Of a DNA stretch of 64,000 bases, positions 58,576 through 64,000 are shown piece after piece. The notes beneath the pieces were generated by a model. That model ran no database searches and was not told the origin of the DNA. It saw only the letters and a list, made by a program, of their open reading frames with translations. The translations under genes were made by a program, and so were the position numbers. Positions within the stretch are counted from its first letter, which is position 1. The number at the start of each line of letters is the position of its first letter. The DNA is taken from assembly GCF_002878395.1 (NCBI RefSeq), contig NC_061121.1, positions 18,657,993 to 18,721,992 on the forward strand, given 5' to 3'. The DNA is from Capsicum annuum. Lineage: Eukaryota > Streptophyta > Magnoliopsida > Solanales > Solanaceae.

Positions 58576-61117
58576 TGTAACACCCCAAAAATCTATCCCG
58601 AGATGTCACACGTTGCTTAGGACCACAAGTGATCCCAAGCTAACCATTATACTGATATAACTCATGAAAAACTAAATAAGATAGATAAATCCAATCAAAA
58701 TAAATGAAAGATATATCTTTTCTGAGTCTGATCGATACAAAACTGAATTCACCTGACTACAACTCTGATTTTACAAATATAACTGAAACTAAATACATTA
58801 ACTTTACTAACTATCTATGAGGCCTCTACTAATTCTGACTTTAGATAGCTAGGACGCGACCCCAATTATCAATAATCAATATATAGGTATAATAAAGAAA
58901 TAAAATATATAAATGACGTCTAACTTAAGCCTTCGAAGTAGGAGGACATATCATCTGCTAGCTGGAATCTGCAACTATCTGATTCTGATGTGTATACTAA
59001 ATCTTGTACCTACATTATAAGACAATGTAGCACATAGACATATATATGGATCAGTACTTTAAGGATGTACTGAGCATATGTGGTGAAATGCAATAAGTAA
59101 AACAATATCTCATAATCATCATAATTTATAAAATGATGCATACTAAATGTGAATGACTCACATAGCTTGAGTAAATTTAAAATCTAAAGATTATAAATTA
59201 TGAATAGTAAAACATAGTATAAATCTCGTGAGTCATTACACTTAGTTCTAGAATCTGTACTCTTCTTGTTCTCAAATCTACTAAGCTAAATAAAAGCTGA
59301 AACTCTTTCTGCATAGTAAATACTTTATCTCAATCCTTTAAATCATTAAATTATTTTAAGAGTGGTGGACATCTTTATGACAGTTTCTTCTGACCGACAT
59401 AAATCATGTGAGCATTCTTCATGGAGTCCAACGTCTTACCCAAATTGTGTAGAGTTGTTCTACTATTGCCATTGGAATAGAACATTATCTTAAGTGATCA
59501 ATATCTTAGCCCACTATGGGCAATCATAAACCTATGGTGGCACGTAGTTCTGGGCATGATAGCTTGGAATCATACCCAACTCGGTACTAAATATAACTCC
59601 CATAATTATTGATCAAGACTCTTAGGAAATACATCTTAAAATAGCATAAGGGTTTATAAAAAAACAAATTACGCATCTCTTTGCTTTAAATCATGAACTA
59701 AATGAATATTGTGGATTTCTTATCTCAACTTAGGATCAAAAGATCAAATCTTGCTTATCAAAGCATGCTAAAATATAAGCTTCTTGAAATATAAAAACTA
59801 AATCTTTGGGCTTATAGCCCATTCTTCATTCTCATGTAAAAACATCTAAAAATTCATGCTTGATAACATACACATTCGTGAATCATCTAAAAATCTAAAA
59901 ATTTCAGCAATGTGCTTGAAAATATAAACAAAATCAAAAAATTTATCTTCAAAATCCCTCAAAATCTCATAATTTGTAAATGGTGTTAATGGGTGTGAAT
60001 CCCAATTTAGAACTCATGTATAAATATTCAAGCTTATGGTAAAACATCATGCTCAATATGCTTCTTTAAAATAGTTCAACATCATCAAAATAATAAGATA
60101 AAAAATCTCAATATCATTCTTAAACTCACTTTTGAAAATCTGGAAAATTGTATTATGCGCATAAATACATGAAAATAGTCATACAATTCAATATTCAATC
60201 ACTTGTAAACTCATAATCTTCAAAAAATATAAATTGAGTATAAACACTAACTTTAATTTCATGGAAAAAATCACATAAAAATTGAGTAATTTATCATTTA
60301 AAACAGGTTTCGGACAAAAGGATGAAAGGATTGTCCTTGTTGACATCCCACATACCTTAATTGACAATGTTAGATGAGAAAACTTGAATCTTTGATTCCT
60401 ATGATGCTTTCAATGTTAAAAGCTTGAACTTTTGAATCTTCAATGGTGTTCTTGAAGGTAGACTTTTGAAGCTCTTGGTCTAGGAATATTGAATCCTGAA
60501 TCAATTTTAAAAAATCATGGTGAAGACTTGAGGGTCTTGAATATTGGGTTGAAATCCTATGGTGTGTTCTTGAGAGAATTTGAGAGAATGAGGGTATAAT
60601 ATGGTGTTTGAGGGCTGAATCTTATGTTATTGGGGCTATTTAAGGGTGGAAAATGACCCAAATACCCCTCACGAATGCAGAGCTTGACTGCAAGAAATTA
60701 CACTAGCTAGAATAGGTAGGGCACTTCCTCAGTTATCGCCCTAGCTTATCGCCTCTCACAAAAATGGCTGTAACTCTTCGCTTAGGTATCAGATTTTAGC
60801 AAATTTGATATCGTTGGAAAGATAATTAAATTATCTACAATCTGGTGGGTCTTAAGATGAAAAATTCCACGTATATAATAGGTTATACACATTTAAATTA
60901 GACTATGTAGAATCGAATATCAACTTTTGGACGAACCAAAGGATCTTAGCTCAACCTGGCTCTAAATGCTTTCTATGAACATTTTTCACCTCAAATGCAA
61001 ATCAAACAATAGGATAAGGATATTGAAAATTATATTCTCATGGGAATCACTTGAATTATTTCCTCTACACGTAAGAATGACGGTTCATAGACTATCTCAA
61101 AAATGCAGGGTATTACA
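58576..61117 (-). mobile_element. Solo LTR, chromovirus type
   Basis: Plus view TGTAACACCCC ... GGGTATTACA, 2,542 bp. Flanking 5-mers CCATT (58,571-58,575) and CCTTT (61,118-61,122) form a one-mismatch duplication, and host Athila pol text continues on both sides. The start (CCAAAAATCTATCCCGAGATG) is like that of the element A LTRs, giving minus orientation. Its U3 has 'aatggctgtaactcttcgc' and ATCGTTGGAAAG (60,766-60,822). The frame at 60,966-61,211 crosses its end and is not a gene. Confidence 0.88.
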
Positions 61118-62480
61118 CCTTTACTTCAAAATCAAATTCTTGCAACAAAATTATCCACCTAATAATCCAAGTCTTTGCATAAATTTTAGAGATGAGGTAC
61201 CTCAATGTTGAATGATCAGTGTGCATAATAACCTTAGTCCCAATCAAATAATATCTAAACTTATCAAAGACAAAAAACAATGCCAATAACTCTTGCTCAG
61301 TCATGGTATAGTTGTTTTGAGTAGGATTACATGCCTTAGTAGCATAGCAGATAAGATAAAGGATCTTTTCTTTCTGTTGCCATAGTACAGCACCTAAGTC
61401 CAACCCACTAGCATCACACATAATCTCGTAGGGTAGAGACAAATCAGGAGACACAATGATTATAGCAGTCACCAACTTCTCTTTTAGGCTTTCAAAAGTT
61501 ATCTCACAAGCATCATCAATATTAAATTTTACCTCTTTCTTAAGAAGCTTTCAAAGAGGATTAGAAATTCTCTAGAAATACTTGATAAATCATCTATAAA
61601 AGCCTATATTCCCTAATAAGCTTTGAATTCCCATCACAGAAATTGGCAGGACTAATTTCTCAATCACCTCAATCTTTGCCTCGATCAAACTCTATACCCC
61701 TCTTTGAAATCTTATTCCCAAGTATAATTCCTTATTTGACAATAAAATAGAAGTTCTTCCAATTAAGTACCAAGAGCAATTTTTACACCTTTTAAGAGTA
61801 TTTACCAAGTACTTTAGGAAGTCTTTAAAAGAATCACCAACTACCAAAAAATTATCCATAAATACTTCGATGATGTCTTCGACCATATTAGAGAAGATTC
61901 ACATCATACATCTGTAAAATGTGGATGGAGCATTGCATATCCCAAATGGCATATATATGAATGCAAAAGTCCCCTAAGTATATGTAAAAGTTGTCTTCTC
62001 CTAGTCCTCATGTACTAGCATTATTTGATTGCAGCCTGAGTACCCATCAAGAAAATAATGCCATCTTTTGCTTGCTAACCTGTCTAATATCTGATCCATG
62101 AAGGGCATTGGAAAATGTTTCTTCTGAGTCCATGAATTTAATTTTTGTAATATATACACACTCTTCATGTAGTGACTGGCCTTATAGGTACTAGCTCATT
62201 TTTCTTGTTAGGTAATACAGTACTTTTGCTTTTCTTTAGAATGTGTTGTATTATGCTCACTCATAAGCTATCAACAATGGGATATAATATACCAGCATCC
62301 AACTGCTTAATTATTTCTTTTTTCACCACCTCCTGCATAGAAGGATTGATTTTATGCTGATGTTCAATGGTTGATACATAATCCCATTCTAGTTGAATTG
62401 TATGAGTACACAAACAAGGAAAAATACCCACAATATCTACATAGACCATCCAATGGCCCTCTTAAATTTTTGAAATGCTG
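61118..62480 (-). pseudogene. RT-RNase H remnant of the host Athila
   Basis: Minus strand 61,113-61,475 carries RNase H (IMCDASGLDLGAVLWQQKEK, YTMTEQELLALFFVFDKFR, IMHTDHSTLRYLIS); 61,692-61,886 carries the RT catalytic box; 62,261-62,449 carries the RT start (MQEVVKKEIIKQLDAGILYP). The FMDDF box reads FMDNF, so a catalytic Asp is Asn. Stops and frameshifts are frequent, more than in element C, which fits an older insertion. Confidence 0.85.
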
Positions 62481-63427
62481 ACAATAATGCTTCACCTTTT
62501 GGCTATCTCAAATCAGCTGCAATTATAATAGGCAAAGTGTTTTGGCCCCCAAAAATGCATATTACAAGTGTGAAATAAGGGCCTTTAACTCTAACATAGG
62601 TGGATCCCCAATGGATGGACGAACAGATGGAGTAGTTCTATTCTTGAAATCTATATCAAGCTTATTTGGTGCATAATTATGAGAAACATTCTCATACAGT
62701 GCACCTACTAACTCCTCATACTCCTCAATTCCATCAGCATAAAAATTCATGATCACAGCTACAAGTGCTTCAATACCTAACCTCTCTTCAATAGGAAGAA
62801 CTGTATCAGAACCATCATCCGAAAGAGTAACTGCATTAAAATAATAGAGTAATATGCATCCTTATCATACACTTTAATCAAATATATCACTCTTAACTCA
62901 TCTGGCTGCCTCATGGATTTGCATACATTGAATATAACTTGTTTAATATTCAATCTTAATATTAGATGCCCAAAGTCTAAATCAATCATTCTCTTTTATG
63001 TAGCTAAAAATGCCTTTCTAGAATAATTAGTACTTAGAGTCAACTTAACAATCTAAGATCACAAAATCAATAGGAAATATAAATGTAGCCACCTTTACCA
63101 ATATATCATATAAAATACCAACTGGTTTTTTCACATTCTTATCTGCCATCACTAATCTCATGGAGGTGGGTTTAGGGCTCCCAACCCCAACTGTATGAAT
63201 AATGCAAATGGAATGAGGTTTATGCTAACATCCAAATCACATAGTGTATGAGAAAATGTAAAATATCCAATGGTGTAAGGTATATTTAAATCACCGAGAT
63301 CCTCCTTCTTCTCTACCAATGATCTAATAGCTACAACACTATAATAATGAATATTATCAACTTGTTCACAACTGACTTCTCTCTTCTTAGTGATTAGATC
63401 CTTCTTAAATTTTGCATATTCAGGCAT
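62481..63427 (-). pseudogene. Aspartic protease remnant of the host Athila
   Basis: Minus strand 63,158-63,427 reads MPEYAKFKKDLITKKREVS, VEKKEDLGDLNIPYTIG and the active-site region LCDLDVSINLIPFALF, where the family Gly of DLGAS is Asp. The rest follows in broken frames: SLRLVMADKN-type text near 63,150 and the linker pieces 62,777-62,989 and 62,562-62,756 (PPMLELKALISHL). Confidence 0.82.
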
Positions 63428-64000
63428 TTGCTCCTATGCCTCTACGAGAGGTATATTGACTAACAATTCTTTTATCATGGATAAAAGCTTTTGATACTTA
63501 CCATATTCTTGTATCTTTTTTAGCCTTTACAAATAAGAAGAAAGAGGTTTTTGACTAGGATTAACATAGGCTCTCTAACTTTCTCTTCTCTTTTATCCTT
63601 CTTGCTACTACTCTTTACATCAACAGGCTCATTATCTTTCTTCTTCTCATCTACAGTAGGTACCGGTAGGTCTACAGTGACTTTACCACTCTGAGTGTTA
63701 ATGGTATGGTAGTGACATCATTATTTTGATTTTTTATTGTATTTATTGGAAGAGTGCCAGGGTATCTCTGGGTAACTATAGCTAACATCTGACCAAATTA
63801 TTTCTCAAACTGCTTGATTTTTGTAGTATGTGACTCAAATTTCTAGTTCAATCCTGAAGATATGCTTTGATATCCTTGAGGCAACTCTCTTGACTTTCTT
63901 TCCCTTTCACCAACTTAGACAAAAGTACTTCCTGGACACTACATCACGAGTACCTGGTGGAATATATGTATCACTCTTTTCCTTATAGTTATCTTTATGC
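63428..64000 (-). pseudogene. Gag C-terminal region of the host Athila
   Basis: From about 63,700 the minus strand reads NTQSGKVTVDLPVPTVDEKK and then a Lys/Glu/Ser-rich linker (63,660-63,560), the decayed Pro-rich stretch, and KLLSMIKELLVNIPLVEA (63,490-63,440), the same order as 53,861-54,220 in element C. Bases 63,720-64,000 have frame-broken Gag tail text. The gene continues past the right edge. Confidence 0.7.

Larger units (their letters stand above)
11798..64000 (-). mobile_element. Host Athila-lineage element, interrupted five times
   Basis: I assemble one minus-strand Athila element from seven non-adjacent pieces: 3' LTR, 3' UTR, ORF3, ORF3 upstream region, integrase, RNase H/RT/protease and end of gag. 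Evidence for continuity: ORF3 text continues in register across the gaps at 18,156/27,605 and 27,664/44,082; the post-pol text ending at 57,182 (GAGGCAAT on minus) continues at 46,879 as GCAACCCATG, as in element B (GGGAAGCAACCC); integrase text continues across 58,575/61,118. The gaps are bounded by LTR ends with identical or one-mismatch 5-bp duplications in three cases. Summed length is about 11 kb, with 5' LTR and most of gag beyond the right edge. Confidence 0.8.

Noticed and set aside
11798..64000. Endogenous pararetrovirus or intact envelope-bearing retrovirus
   Set aside because: All RT and integrase motifs are Ty3/gypsy with LTRs and tRNA PBSs; no movement or coat protein domain and no signal peptide or transmembrane segment in ORF3.
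1..64000. Host genes, tRNA or rRNA genes
   Set aside because: No frame outside the retroelements has recognisable domains, no cloverleaf-like sequence was noticed, and every tRNA-like string is a primer-binding site.

Overview
The window is plant nuclear DNA made almost entirely of nested, decayed LTR retrotransposons. I found no host protein gene, tRNA, rRNA or CRISPR array. Gypsy-type pol motifs, LTRs ending TGTAA...TTACA, primer-binding sites for initiator-Met tRNA (Tekay/Del-like) and Asp tRNA (Athila-like), and ORFs resembling the 'putative plant transposon protein' family abundant in nightshades point to a large-genome eudicot, most likely Solanaceae (pepper, tomato or tobacco type), in gene-poor heterochromatin. 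The species is inferred, not proven.

Left part (1-11,797): relics of Tekay/Del-like chromoviruses. A minus-strand element covers about 2,100-8,044 (5' LTR 6,625-8,044, tRNA-Met PBS, then gag, protease, RT, RNase H and integrase, all frame-broken). It is flanked on the left by an LTR plus leader of another minus-strand element (1 to about 2,090) and on the right by a plus-strand LTR end, leader, gag and protease fragment (8,045-9,785). Further LTR fragments fill 10,678-11,797.

Main part (11,798-64,000): I read this as ONE minus-strand Athila-lineage element, interrupted many times and running off the right edge. Its pieces in genomic order are 3' LTR 11,798-13,350; 3' UTR 13,351-14,909; ORF3 C-terminus 17,486-18,156 and 27,605-27,664; ORF3 N-terminus and upstream region 44,082-46,879; integrase 57,182-58,575; RNase H, RT, protease and end of gag 61,118-64,000. 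The pieces sum to about 11 kb, a normal Athila length. Between them lie five insertions: a solo LTR (14,910-17,485); element A, a coding-poor large-LTR element (18,157-27,604); element B, a second Athila on the plus strand (27,665-44,081); element C, a third Athila on the minus strand (46,880-57,181); and a solo LTR (58,576-61,117). Element B itself carries two solo LTRs (34,302-38,151, with a perfect TTTTG target duplication, and 38,836-41,311).

The three Athila elements are informative together. B has gag, protease and ORF3 but no RT, RNase H or integrase; C has gag, protease, RT, RNase H and integrase but no ORF3; the host element has both pol and ORF3. ORF3 sits where Athila elements carry their env-like gene and resembles the Transposase_32 ('putative plant transposon') family. 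In both ORF3-bearing families the LTR and the region just upstream of ORF3 share family-specific short repeated motifs, and candidate splice acceptors with similar sequence precede gag and ORF3. This suggests a dedicated LTR-like promoter/leader unit for ORF3. Every coding region seen is broken, so products are ancestral functions only.
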